Shown one piece after another: positions 14,338 through 21,609 of a DNA stretch of 64,000 nt. The notes below the pieces were generated by a model that made no database searches, was not told the DNA's origin, and saw only the letters and a program-made list of their open reading frames with translations. The stretch lies in contig NZ_VTOW01000001.1 in assembly GCF_012184425.1 (NCBI RefSeq), positions 1,116,001-1,180,000 of the forward strand, given 5' to 3'. A program made the position numbers and the translations under genes. Source of the stretch: Candidatus Manganitrophus noduliformans. Lineage in GTDB: Bacteria > Nitrospirota > Nitrospiria > SBBL01 > Manganitrophaceae. Within the stretch, counting starts at the first letter, position 1. Every line of letters starts with the position of its first letter.

Positions 14338-15342
14338 ATGGAACTCAAGGAGATCAAATCGATTCCGATCTTAAATGTCGCGGAGAAGCTTGGGCTGAAA
14401 ATAAAAGGCCGGTCGGCGCACTGCTTCGCGCATCAGCCCGACCGAAATCCCTCTCTTCGTTTCAACATCGAGAAGAACACCTTTCGCTGCTACGTCTGTC
14501 CGCAAGTCGGCGGATCGGTGATCGACCTGGTGATGCAGGTTTTGAATGTCCCCTTTCATGAGGCATTGGAATATCTCTGCGGAAGGAGTGTATCTGTTCC
14601 AAAGAGATCGGAGAGGAAACCGGAGATCGGAGCGGAAGAGAGAAACGAGATCCTTCAAGCCCTTTTATCGGAAGCCCCCTTGGAAAAGGAAGGGGTCAAC
14701 TACCTGGCGGGCAGAGGGATCCGGACCGAGATCGCGCGGAAGATGGGGGTCGGCTTCCTCCGTCCGGAAGATTACCGGAATCTCTTTTGGAGGATGAGCC
14801 GAAGATTCGGGCGAAGCCGCCTGAGGGCGGCAGGCCTCACCCGGTTCTATCTCTTCGCGAAAGAGGGTTTAAGCTTTCTGCTCTTCCCGTATCGGCTGGA
14901 AGGACGTGTCCATGCGATCAAGGGGCGCTGCCTTCTGACGAAAGCGGAAGCGAAGGAGCGGGGGGTCAGCCGGTTCGTCATGACGGAGCGGGCGCGGATC
15001 TTCTACAACCAGGAGATCATCGAATCGACCCGGGACCTCTACCTTTGTGAAGGGGAGATCGACACGCTGACCCTCTTGCAAGGGGGCTACCCCGCCGTCG
15101 GGATCCCGGGGACCGGGAGTTTCAGAGAAGAGTGGCTCGATCTGCTCACTGGGAAACGGGTCGTGCTCAGCTTGGATTCCGATCCAGCCGGTTGTGAGGC
15201 GTCGGCCTATTTGGCGGAACAATTCAGCAAGCGGGGGATTACCCATCTAAAACTCGATCTTCCGGATGGGAAAGACGTGAACGACTGTTACCTGGATGCG
15301 GCGCTGCTGTATGGGAAGGAGGGGACTGTTGCTCAACGATGA
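14338..15342 (+). CDS. DnaG-like primase (CHC2 zinc finger plus Toprim)
   Basis: A 334-residue primase, shorter than chromosomal DnaG because it has no C-terminal helicase-binding domain. Residues about 25-65 carry the CHC2 zinc finger ('AHCFAHQPDRNPSL', then 'FRCYVCPQVGGSVID'). A middle helical region precedes the RNA-polymerase core ('YLCEGEIDTLTLLQGG', 'VVLSLDSDPAG'), with the Toprim Glu and DxD acids. It would make primers for element replication. It overlaps the helicase gene by 14 nt, so primase and helicase are co-translated. Confidence 0.88.
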   Translation: MELKEIKSIPILNVAEKLGLKIKGRSAHCFAHQPDRNPSLRFNIEKNTFRCYVCPQVGGSVIDLVMQVLNVPFHEALEYLCGRSVSVPKRSERKPEIGAEERNEILQALLSEAPLEKEGVNYLAGRGIRTEIARKMGVGFLRPEDYRNLFWRMSRRFGRSRLRAAGLTRFYLFAKEGLSFLLFPYRLEGRVHAIKGRCLLTKAEAKERGVSRFVMTERARIFYNQEIIESTRDLYLCEGEIDTLTLLQGGYPAVGIPGTGSFREEWLDLLTGKRVVLSLDSDPAGCEASAYLAEQFSKRGITHLKLDLPDGKDVNDCYLDAALLYGKEGTVAQR

Positions 15343-17182
15343 ACAGAAGGAAGCCGTTTTGACCCGGGATGTCCCGTTATTGATTCTGGCGGGCCCCGGA
15401 ACCGGAAAGACCGAGACGATCGCCCACCGGATCGCCGCATTGATCGGGGAGGGAGAAGATCCGGAGAAAATCCTGGCGATCACTTTTACCAACAAAGCCT
15501 CCCAGGCGATGAGAGACCGGGTTCTCTCCCTGACCGGAAAGCGCCTCTCCTGGATCCGTACGATCCACGGGACCTGCGCACAACTGCTGAGAAGTCACAT
15601 CCACAAACTCGGATACAATACCGCCTTCAATATCGCCTCGATGGAACAGAGCAATAAAATCCTCAAAGATTGCATCCGCGAGATTGGATTGAACGAGGCC
15701 TTGCTCGATATTAGAGAGCTGGCCGGAACGATCGCCCGGATCAAGTCAAAGGCCAAACCGGAGGAGCAGCTTGCCTCCGAATCCCACCCATTTCCGGAGA
15801 TCTTCAACGCCTATCAGGAGAAGATGCGATCCCAGGGGTGTATCGATTTCAACGATCTGATCTATCTCTGTCTGAAGCTATTGAAAGAGGACCCCAACAC
15901 CCTGGCGGAGGCGAGGGATCAATGGCGTCACATCATCATCGACGAGTTCCAGGACAGTGATCCGGCCCAATATCAGCTGATCTCCCACCTGGGACGGGAA
16001 CGCGGGATCGCCGTGGTCGGGGACGACGACCAGTCGATCTACTCGTTCCGGTCATCGACCCCGGAGGTTATCGCCCTGTTCGTCGCCGATTTCTCTCCGA
16101 AGATCATCACGCTGAAGAAGAGCTACCGTCTTCCCCGGATCTTACTGGAAGCGGCCTCTTCTCTGATCAGGAATAATTTGAAGCGGTTTGAGAAGGAGCT
16201 CGTCTGCGCTCAAGAAGCGGAAGGGCATCTGGAGGTCAGAGGATTCGGATCCGAAACGGAGGAGGGGGATTTCGTGGCGCAGGAGGTCCTCGCCCTTCAG
16301 GCCCAGGGGGTCCCTTCCGATGAGATCGCCGTCCTGGGGAGACGGCATGCGCCGCTTGCGATCGTCGAAGCGTCGTTGAAAAAGATGAATATTCCCTGCC
16401 GGAAGATGGGGGAGCGCTCCTTCTACGAGCTGCGGGAGGTGCGCGACATGATGGCGCTGATCACGGCCGTCGCGCTGCCGGAGAACTCTCCCGCGCTGGA
16501 GCGGATTTTCAAATTGACGCCCGGAATCACCGCCCGGGCGATCGATCTGCTCGAAGATATCGCGGAGCAAAACGAAGTCAGCCTCTATCGGGCGGCGGAG
16601 CTGGCGATTGAGCATCAGTATCTGCAGGGAGAAGCTTCCAAAAGTCTGCAAGAGGCGTTGACCCGGCTGGATCAACTCCGTCCCAGAATGGAGCAGCTGT
16701 GCATTTCGGATCTGATGCGGGCGGCCGCGAAGGAGTTCGACTACCTCTCTCATCTGCAGAAAATCTCAAGAGGACCTTCAGATTACGAAAAGCGGCTCGG
16801 TCATCTCAAAGATCTCGCCCAGATGGCCGATCAATTCGAGCTGTCATCCGGACCGAGTCTGACCAATTTCATTAACGAAATGGCGATCTCGGCGATCCAG
16901 GGCGGGACCCCGAAGGAGAAGGGAGGAATTCGGCTGATCACGCTTCACGGGGCGAAGGGCCTGGAGTTTCGGGTGGTCTTTCTGATCGGGGCTTTTCAGG
17001 GAAACATCCCGCATGTGAAGGGGAATCTGGAAGAAGAGCGCCGGCTGATGTTTGTGGGGGTGACCCGGGCGAAAGAGCGGCTCTATATCACGCATGCCCG
17101 GTATATCCAGAACGAAGTGCGGCAGCGATCGTACTTTGTCGACGAGATGGGACGGATGCTCAGTCCGAAGTCGCAGGTCTGA
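15329..17182 (+). CDS. UvrD/Rep-type SF1A DNA helicase
   Basis: A 617-residue 3'-5' helicase. Motifs in order: I 'LAGPGTGKTET', Ia 'AITFTNKASQAM', II 'IIDEFQDSD', III 'VVGDDDQSIYSFR', V 'ITLHGAKGLEF' and VI 'LMFVGVTRAKERLYI'. The 2B domain is shorter than in Escherichia coli UvrD. I chose the TTG at 15329, 6 nt after AAGGAGG; an ATG at 15296 would give an N-terminus buried in the primase frame. It works with the primase in element replication or repair. All helicase motifs are intact. Confidence 0.92.
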   Translation: MLNDEQKEAVLTRDVPLLILAGPGTGKTETIAHRIAALIGEGEDPEKILAITFTNKASQAMRDRVLSLTGKRLSWIRTIHGTCAQLLRSHIHKLGYNTAFNIASMEQSNKILKDCIREIGLNEALLDIRELAGTIARIKSKAKPEEQLASESHPFPEIFNAYQEKMRSQGCIDFNDLIYLCLKLLKEDPNTLAEARDQWRHIIIDEFQDSDPAQYQLISHLGRERGIAVVGDDDQSIYSFRSSTPEVIALFVADFSPKIITLKKSYRLPRILLEAASSLIRNNLKRFEKELVCAQEAEGHLEVRGFGSETEEGDFVAQEVLALQAQGVPSDEIAVLGRRHAPLAIVEASLKKMNIPCRKMGERSFYELREVRDMMALITAVALPENSPALERIFKLTPGITARAIDLLEDIAEQNEVSLYRAAELAIEHQYLQGEASKSLQEALTRLDQLRPRMEQLCISDLMRAAAKEFDYLSHLQKISRGPSDYEKRLGHLKDLAQMADQFELSSGPSLTNFINEMAISAIQGGTPKEKGGIRLITLHGAKGLEFRVVFLIGAFQGNIPHVKGNLEEERRLMFVGVTRAKERLYITHARYIQNEVRQRSYFVDEMGRMLSPKSQV

Positions 17183-17211
17183 CAAAAAAATAAAGGGTGT
17201 GGAGGAACGCG

Positions 17212-17673
17212 ATGACCCAAAATGTTCTGAAGGACATTCACCCGCTTGTCCGGGAAGCATGGGAGGCGGGATTCAATCCGATCATCCGGGATCAGGATCT
17301 GATCGTGTTGGACCCCCTCCCGGTTTCGGATGACGAGGTCTTGGCGAGAGAAGCGATGAAAGAGGACCTGCAAAGGCGGATCCAGGAAAAGAGGCAAGAC
17401 GTTCTTGTTTATCTGCAGAGCCTAGAACAGGTCAAAGTGCTCATCCATAGCAAGCGATTAAACGACAAAGTCTGGATCGTGGGGACAGAGGCGCTCCTGA
17501 AAACGATCCCGGAGGGGGAGGTCGGTTATTTGCCTGCGGAGGTGTATCGAATCAAGCAGGCGAAATTCCTAGATGAGATCTTACAGAAAATGCATCTGAC
17601 GAAAAAGATTCTGGGAGGCAGCATCCTTCATATACAACAAAGGGCTGAAGGGAAGGCGCTTCCGAAGGGATAG
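17212..17673 (+). CDS. Hypothetical protein
   Basis: A 153-residue soluble protein with a GGAGG site before the ATG. The N-terminal part is mixed alpha/beta ('EAGFNPIIRDQDLIVLDPL'), followed by a charged helix and a C-terminal 'IQQRAEGKALPKG' tail. No family is recognised. It lies between the helicase and the RadC-like gene with spacing of 30-50 nt, so it is part of the replication-repair run. Confidence 0.6.
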   Translation: MTQNVLKDIHPLVREAWEAGFNPIIRDQDLIVLDPLPVSDDEVLAREAMKEDLQRRIQEKRQDVLVYLQSLEQVKVLIHSKRLNDKVWIVGTEALLKTIPEGEVGYLPAEVYRIKQAKFLDEILQKMHLTKKILGGSILHIQQRAEGKALPKG

Positions 17674-17723
17674 GCGCCCCTTGCAGTGTCGTCAAGTGAA
17701 ATCCAACAAGGAGATAAAGCTGG

Positions 17724-18140
17724 ATGCAATGGGTCAGAGTGAAGCTGGTCAAAGAGGCCCGTCCCCCATGGGCGACACGAGTCAGAGACAGAGAAGATGT
17801 TCATGCGATGCTCAAGCGCTACTACCGGTTCCATGACCGGGAGGAGGCGCTGGTCGTCTGCTTGGATAACAAGAACGTGCCGACGCATATTCATTCCCTG
17901 TCGGTCGGCGGCATCAGCCTGTGTATCATCGATCCCCGGGTCGTGTTCACTGTCGCGCTGCTTGCCGGCGCGGCGCAAATCATGTTTATCCACAATCATC
18001 CAAGCGGAGATCCGACCCCATCGAAGGAGGATCAACAAATCAGCAGGCGGCTCAGAGAAGCGGGGGAGTTGATGGGGATGAGGCTGATCGATTCCTTAAT
18101 CGTAGGGGGAGACCGGATCGAATCGATCCTGCATAAATAA
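17724..18140 (+). CDS. RadC-like JAB-domain protein
   Basis: A 138-residue protein with the RadC-type JAB fold. The metal-binding motif is complete: upstream Glu in 'HDREEALVVCLDNK', then 'IHNHPSGDPTPSKEDQQISR'. Length and motif match the plasmid- and phage-borne RadC-like proteins, whose precise activity is not settled; peptidase or nucleic-acid-linked roles have been proposed. It starts at the ATG behind AAGGAGA. A terminator hairpin follows. Confidence 0.87.
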   Translation: MQWVRVKLVKEARPPWATRVRDREDVHAMLKRYYRFHDREEALVVCLDNKNVPTHIHSLSVGGISLCIIDPRVVFTVALLAGAAQIMFIHNHPSGDPTPSKEDQQISRRLREAGELMGMRLIDSLIVGGDRIESILHK

Positions 18141-18166
18141 AACGCCATAAACGACGAGACATCCAA

Positions 18167-18208
18167 GGAGGTCCTGTGGGGGTTGTTCCCACGGGACCTC
18201 CGTTTTTT
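18167..18208 (+). terminator. Terminator before the AAA+ operon
   Basis: GGAGGTCC-GTGGG pairs with CCCAC-GGGACCTCC around GGTTGTT and is followed by six T residues. The next ATG is 31 nt after the T-run. Confidence 0.8.
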
Positions 18209-18238
18209 ACGGGTATGAGTAACAGGAGGAAGAGACTG

Positions 18239-18400
18239 ATGCCTGAGTTCAAATCGTATCTTCGCGCGGGGTATCCCGCGCTGTATGTCCAGACCGTGGA
18301 GCCCGAACGGGCCTTCGAGACGCTCGGCAAGGAAGTCCTGATCGTTTCGGGGGCGCCGGTTTTCTGGAAGGAAGGACAGCTCGAAGGAGAGCGACGATGA
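18239..18400 (+). CDS. Small N-terminal partner of the AAA+ ATPase
   Basis: A 53-residue frame beginning 'MPEFKSYLRAGYPALYVQT', then 'VEPERAFETL'. This is the usual first segment of Ycf46-like AAA+ proteins, where it forms the start of an N-terminal degenerate ATPase-like domain. Here it is a separate gene that overlaps the ATPase start by 4 nt (ATGA). Either the ancestral protein was split in two or this is a short partner. An AGGAGGAAGAG site precedes the ATG. Confidence 0.6.
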   Translation: MPEFKSYLRAGYPALYVQTVEPERAFETLGKEVLIVSGAPVFWKEGQLEGERR

Positions 18401-19674
18401 CGACATCATTAATAGAGCAGCTACGCGCCGCCCGCCGGGTTTCCGTTCCTCTGGCGGCGATCATCACCGCGGATCCGGCCGAAACGATCAGCGCCATCCA
18501 GAAGTCGGCGGCCGACAGTCCCCTCGTTGGGTGGGATATCATCCGTGGCATGCTTGGCATCAACGAAAAAGGAATCGATGCGGTCAATGCGGCCGTATCA
18601 GGCGGCGCCTCCGAGGGTGGACTGCTGGGAGCAGAGGCCCTCACCAACAACCCCATCGACGCGCTGACCCGAGCCGAGAAGCTCCCGGAAGGGACCATCT
18701 TGTTCTTTCACATGGCGCATCGGCTTCTTCAGGGGGAGGGGGTCTCGCAAGCGATCTGGAACCTGCGCGATCAATTCAAGCGGGATAACCGGATGCTCGT
18801 CCTGCTGGCTCCGGAGCTGACCCTGCCGGCAGAGCTGAGTCAGGATGTGCTCCTTCTGGAAGAGCCGCTTCCATCGGCCGAAGACCTCGCCCGGATCATT
18901 CGAGAGGTGCATGCCGCAGCGGACGTCCCGGAGCCCGACCCCAAGACGCTGGAGCGGGCGGTGAACGCGATCCGGGGCCTCGCCGCCTTCCCGGCGGAGC
19001 AGGTTGCCGCGATGAGTCTGACCAAAAAGGGGGTCCGGATTTCCGATCTCTGGGATCGAAAACGGCAGATGATCCGGCAGACCCCCGGTCTCTCCGTCTG
19101 GGACGGCCCGGAGCGATTCTCGAATATCGGCGGCGTCACCTATGTCAAGGAGTTCTTGACCCGCATCCTCTTTGGCAACGCGGCCCCGCGCGCGATCGTC
19201 TTCATCGACGAGATTGAAAAGCATCTCGGCGGGGTGGCCGGTGACACTTCCGGTGTTTCCCAGGCGATGCTCGGGACCCTTCTGACCTACATGTCCGACC
19301 GGCAGACCACCGGGTTGATCTTCATCGGCCCGGGGGGAACGGCGAAATCGGTCGTCGCCAAAGCGGCCGGAAGAGAGGCCGACATTCCGACGATCACATT
19401 CGACATGAGCGGGATGAAGACCGCCTATGTCGGCTCCTCCGAGGAGAACATGCGGCGGGCGTTGCGTGTGGTCACAGCGGTTTCCGATAACGCGGTCCTC
19501 TTTATCGCGACCTGCAATTCTATCGGAGCGCTTCCCCCCGAACTTCGCCGGCGCTTTTCTCTTGGGACCTTCTTCTTCGACCTTCCTTCAGCGGAGGAGA
19601 GAAAGAAGATCTGGGAGATTTATCTGAAGGCCTACAATCTCGATCCCCAGCCTCTCCCAAATGATAAGGGGTAG
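18397..19674 (+). CDS. Ycf46-like AAA+ ATPase with permuted Walker B / Walker A order
   Basis: A 425-residue reading frame. Residues 1-250 match the N-terminal part of Ycf46-like AAA+ proteins, ending 'DLWDRKRQMIRQTPGLSVWD', then 'FSNIGGV'. The AAA core is then out of order: Walker B 'IVFIDEIEK' is at residues 267-275 and Walker A 'GPGGTAKS' at 311-318. Sensor 1 'LFIATCNSIG' and the 'LRRRF' arginine segment follow. In the family the order is A, then B, then sensor 1. The frame is continuous through both junctions. It stops at an amber codon at 19672-19674, where a conserved Trp of the lid ('G-W-TG.EIR') is expected. DUF1257 and DUF2997 genes follow directly. Confidence 0.8.
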   Translation: MTTSLIEQLRAARRVSVPLAAIITADPAETISAIQKSAADSPLVGWDIIRGMLGINEKGIDAVNAAVSGGASEGGLLGAEALTNNPIDALTRAEKLPEGTILFFHMAHRLLQGEGVSQAIWNLRDQFKRDNRMLVLLAPELTLPAELSQDVLLLEEPLPSAEDLARIIREVHAAADVPEPDPKTLERAVNAIRGLAAFPAEQVAAMSLTKKGVRISDLWDRKRQMIRQTPGLSVWDGPERFSNIGGVTYVKEFLTRILFGNAAPRAIVFIDEIEKHLGGVAGDTSGVSQAMLGTLLTYMSDRQTTGLIFIGPGGTAKSVVAKAAGREADIPTITFDMSGMKTAYVGSSEENMRRALRVVTAVSDNAVLFIATCNSIGALPPELRRRFSLGTFFFDLPSAEERKKIWEIYLKAYNLDPQPLPNDKG

Positions 19675-19911
19675 ACCGGAGATGAAATCAGACGCTGCTG
19701 CGACATCGCCTGGAGATTGAGATGGTCGCTTAAGGAAGCAGCGAGCTCCATTGTCCCGATTGTCCGATCCGATTCCGATATTCTTCAGAAGCTTCGCACC
19801 CTGGCCGATGGAAAGTTTCTTTCAGCGAGCGACCCCGGCGTCTACCGGATGGAGCGACAGACCGCTTTGGCCGGCCCCCGGCGCCAGGTGAGCGTGACCC
19901 CGGAGGATTAA
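19675..19911 (+). pseudogene. AAA+ lid domain cut off by in-frame amber codon
   Basis: The same frame continues after TAG with 'TGDEIRRCCDIAWRL', then 'SLKEAASSI', the usual lid helices of this AAA+ family, and ends 'VSVTPED' just before the DUF1257 gene. Changing TAG to TGG would restore a 504-residue protein. The codons downstream look constrained, which suggests a recent mutation, suppression or a base-call error rather than old decay. Confidence 0.8.
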
Positions 19912-19912
19912 A

Positions 19913-20227
19913 ATGCCTTGCGACACAGTCCAGACCAGCAGCATCGAATTTAAAGCGGAGAATACGCCTCTCCTTGTTCAGGCCCTTGGCAGCCTCGGCT
20001 CATACAAAGCGACTTATCGAGGCGGAAGACTCGTTTCGGCGGCTCTCGATGGTATTCGGATCTTCTTTGAAGACGGTCGGATCATCGTCCCGCGAGGAAG
20101 TGAGGGCCTCATTGACCGGATCAAGCAGGCCTACTCCAGACAGATCGTCATCGCGGCCGCCAAACGCTTTGGATTTCAACTCAAGCGAACCGGAGAGAAC
20201 CGTTTCCTGGCCTTAAGAAGAAGATAA
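19913..20227 (+). CDS. DUF1257 (Ycf35-like) protein
   Basis: A 104-residue protein with the small alpha/beta fold of the DUF1257/Ycf35 family: 'SSIEFKAENTPLLVQALGSL' at the start, a middle 'GRLVSAALDGIRIFFEDG' strand pair, and 'YSRQIVIAAAKRFGFQLKR' at the end. Ycf35, DUF2997 and Ycf46-like AAA+ genes occur together in cyanobacteria, plastids and phages. Their shared role is unknown. A GGAGG site precedes the ATG 2 nt after the AAA+ lid frame ends. Confidence 0.7.
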   Translation: MPCDTVQTSSIEFKAENTPLLVQALGSLGSYKATYRGGRLVSAALDGIRIFFEDGRIIVPRGSEGLIDRIKQAYSRQIVIAAAKRFGFQLKRTGENRFLALRRR

Positions 20228-20240
20228 AGGAGTATCCTCC

Positions 20241-20447
20241 ATGGCCGATGACATTCTCGAAATAGAAATCCTTGAGGATGGCACGATCAAGACCGTCAGC
20301 GGCAAGATCGGTGTCTCAAACCACAAAGCCGCCGATGAATTCTTCAGGTTCATCGCTCAGCATAGCGGTGGAAAGATTGAGGCGCTCCGACGCCGCGGCG
20401 AGGTTCACATCCACCGTCAGCGGGCTGATCAGAAACAGAAATCGTAG
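20241..20447 (+). CDS. DUF2997 protein
   Basis: A 68-residue protein beginning 'EIEILEDGTIKTVSGKIGVS', the signature beta-hairpin of the short DUF2997 family, followed by a helix 'HKAADEFFRFIAQHSGGKIE' and a basic tail. It is the third member of the AAA+/DUF1257/DUF2997 set, spaced 14 nt from DUF1257. An AAAGGAG site precedes the ATG. A terminator follows. Confidence 0.7.
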   Translation: MADDILEIEILEDGTIKTVSGKIGVSNHKAADEFFRFIAQHSGGKIEALRRRGEVHIHRQRADQKQKS

Positions 20448-20490
20448 CCTTGCTATCGACGAAAAGCCTATCTGAGAAGATACCTTCAGC

Positions 20491-20515
20491 CCGGCGGAGA
20501 GCCCGCCGGTTTTTT
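20491..20515 (+). terminator. Terminator after the AAA+/DUF1257/DUF2997 operon
   Basis: CCGGCGG and CCGCCGG around a 5-nt loop, then six T residues. The CCAGGAGG ribosome site of the next gene starts at once and its ATG lies 14 nt after the T-run. Confidence 0.85.
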
Positions 20516-20528
20516 CCAGGAGGAAAAA

Positions 20529-21548
20529 ATGGTGACGTTTACAACGATGGAAGATCAGACCCGCGCAAGCCTCGGCTCCGATCTTCTCAACCGTTCTGTC
20601 TGCCTTTTGGTTTCATTGCGAAAACTGGGTGTCCATCGCACCGTCCGGCGAGAGAAGATCAGCCGCATCTTAAAAAATGAGGGAAACACCCTTCCTTTCC
20701 CGGAGCAGACACCCCGAGATCCGGTTCAGGTCGACGCGGATCCGCAGATGGTCCGCATTCTGAAAGTGCTCTTTAAATCTCCCGAGTATGATGCGATCTG
20801 CCGGATCGATCGGAAGATCGGAAAGTACCTGCAAACGCGCTGTCTTCCCTCTCTGCTGCGCAAGGGGGCTTACCTTCTTCCGATACCGCTGATTGAGGAG
20901 GTCGACCGGGCGCTGAGTAATTTGGCGGAGCAGCGGAAAGGATTGGTGCGGGTTTTGGCGGGGAAGTTTCCCCAGATCGTGCGGGAATCGCAGAGGCCGC
21001 TGGGGGGTCTCTTTAACCCGAGCGATTATCCTTCCGCCGAGCAGTTGGAAGAATTGTTCAGTATGGTCGTTCGATACATTACCTTCGGGGTGCCCGACAA
21101 TCTGCGGGAAGCGAGCCCATTGATCTTTCAGAGGGAACAAAATAAGGCCCAGTCGATGTGGGCGGAGGCGACGCAAGAAGTGCGCCAGGTGCTCCGTCTC
21201 GGTCTTTTAGAATTTGTGGATCGGTTGATCAATGGATTGAACCCTCGAAGCGATGGAAAGCAAAAGACGTTCAGAACGAAACTTCTTAGCCAGATTACCG
21301 ATTTTCTCGGAGTGTTCGCGGCGCGAAATATCACCAATGATGCCGAACTCGCGCAGCTTGTCGATCGGGCGAAAGAACTCCTCGCGGGAATCGATGCCAA
21401 GGCCCTCTCAAATGATCAGGATCTGAGGAGAACCCTTCAAAAGGGTTTTAACGAGGTCAAGCAGAGCCTCGATGCCATGGTCGGAAAGCAGCCTACCCGG
21501 CGGATCCTCCTCTCCGATGAAGATCCCGGCCCTTGCGAAATTTCATAA
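20529..21548 (+). CDS. DUF3150-like protein
   Basis: A 339-residue soluble helical protein. The first half follows the DUF3150 pattern: 'ICRIDRKIGKYLQTRCLPS', then 'LLRKGAYLLPIPLIEEVD', then 'LGGLFNPSDYPSAEQL'. The C-terminal half is helical with no recognised motif. The family is found on phages and plasmids, often near AAA+ or VWA genes, and its role is unknown. The family call is from memory of the motif pattern. Confidence 0.5.
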   Translation: MVTFTTMEDQTRASLGSDLLNRSVCLLVSLRKLGVHRTVRREKISRILKNEGNTLPFPEQTPRDPVQVDADPQMVRILKVLFKSPEYDAICRIDRKIGKYLQTRCLPSLLRKGAYLLPIPLIEEVDRALSNLAEQRKGLVRVLAGKFPQIVRESQRPLGGLFNPSDYPSAEQLEELFSMVVRYITFGVPDNLREASPLIFQREQNKAQSMWAEATQEVRQVLRLGLLEFVDRLINGLNPRSDGKQKTFRTKLLSQITDFLGVFAARNITNDAELAQLVDRAKELLAGIDAKALSNDQDLRRTLQKGFNEVKQSLDAMVGKQPTRRILLSDEDPGPCEIS

Positions 21549-21559
21549 ACTGATGAAGT

Positions 21560-21591
21560 GGGATCCGGAGGCCACCCTCCGGATCCCTTTT
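21560..21591 (+). terminator. Terminator before the methyltransferase gene
   Basis: A perfect 12-bp stem (GGGATCCGGAGG with CCTCCGGATCCC) around a 4-nt loop, then TTTT. The next ATG is 19 nt further. Confidence 0.85.
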
Positions 21592-21609
21592 CTATGGAGA
21601 TAAGGATCT

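Noticed and set aside
19672-19674. Amber codon reassignment in this organism
   Set aside because: TAG ends several other genes in the window (for example at 10026, 17673 and 41613) without readthrough into conserved sequence.
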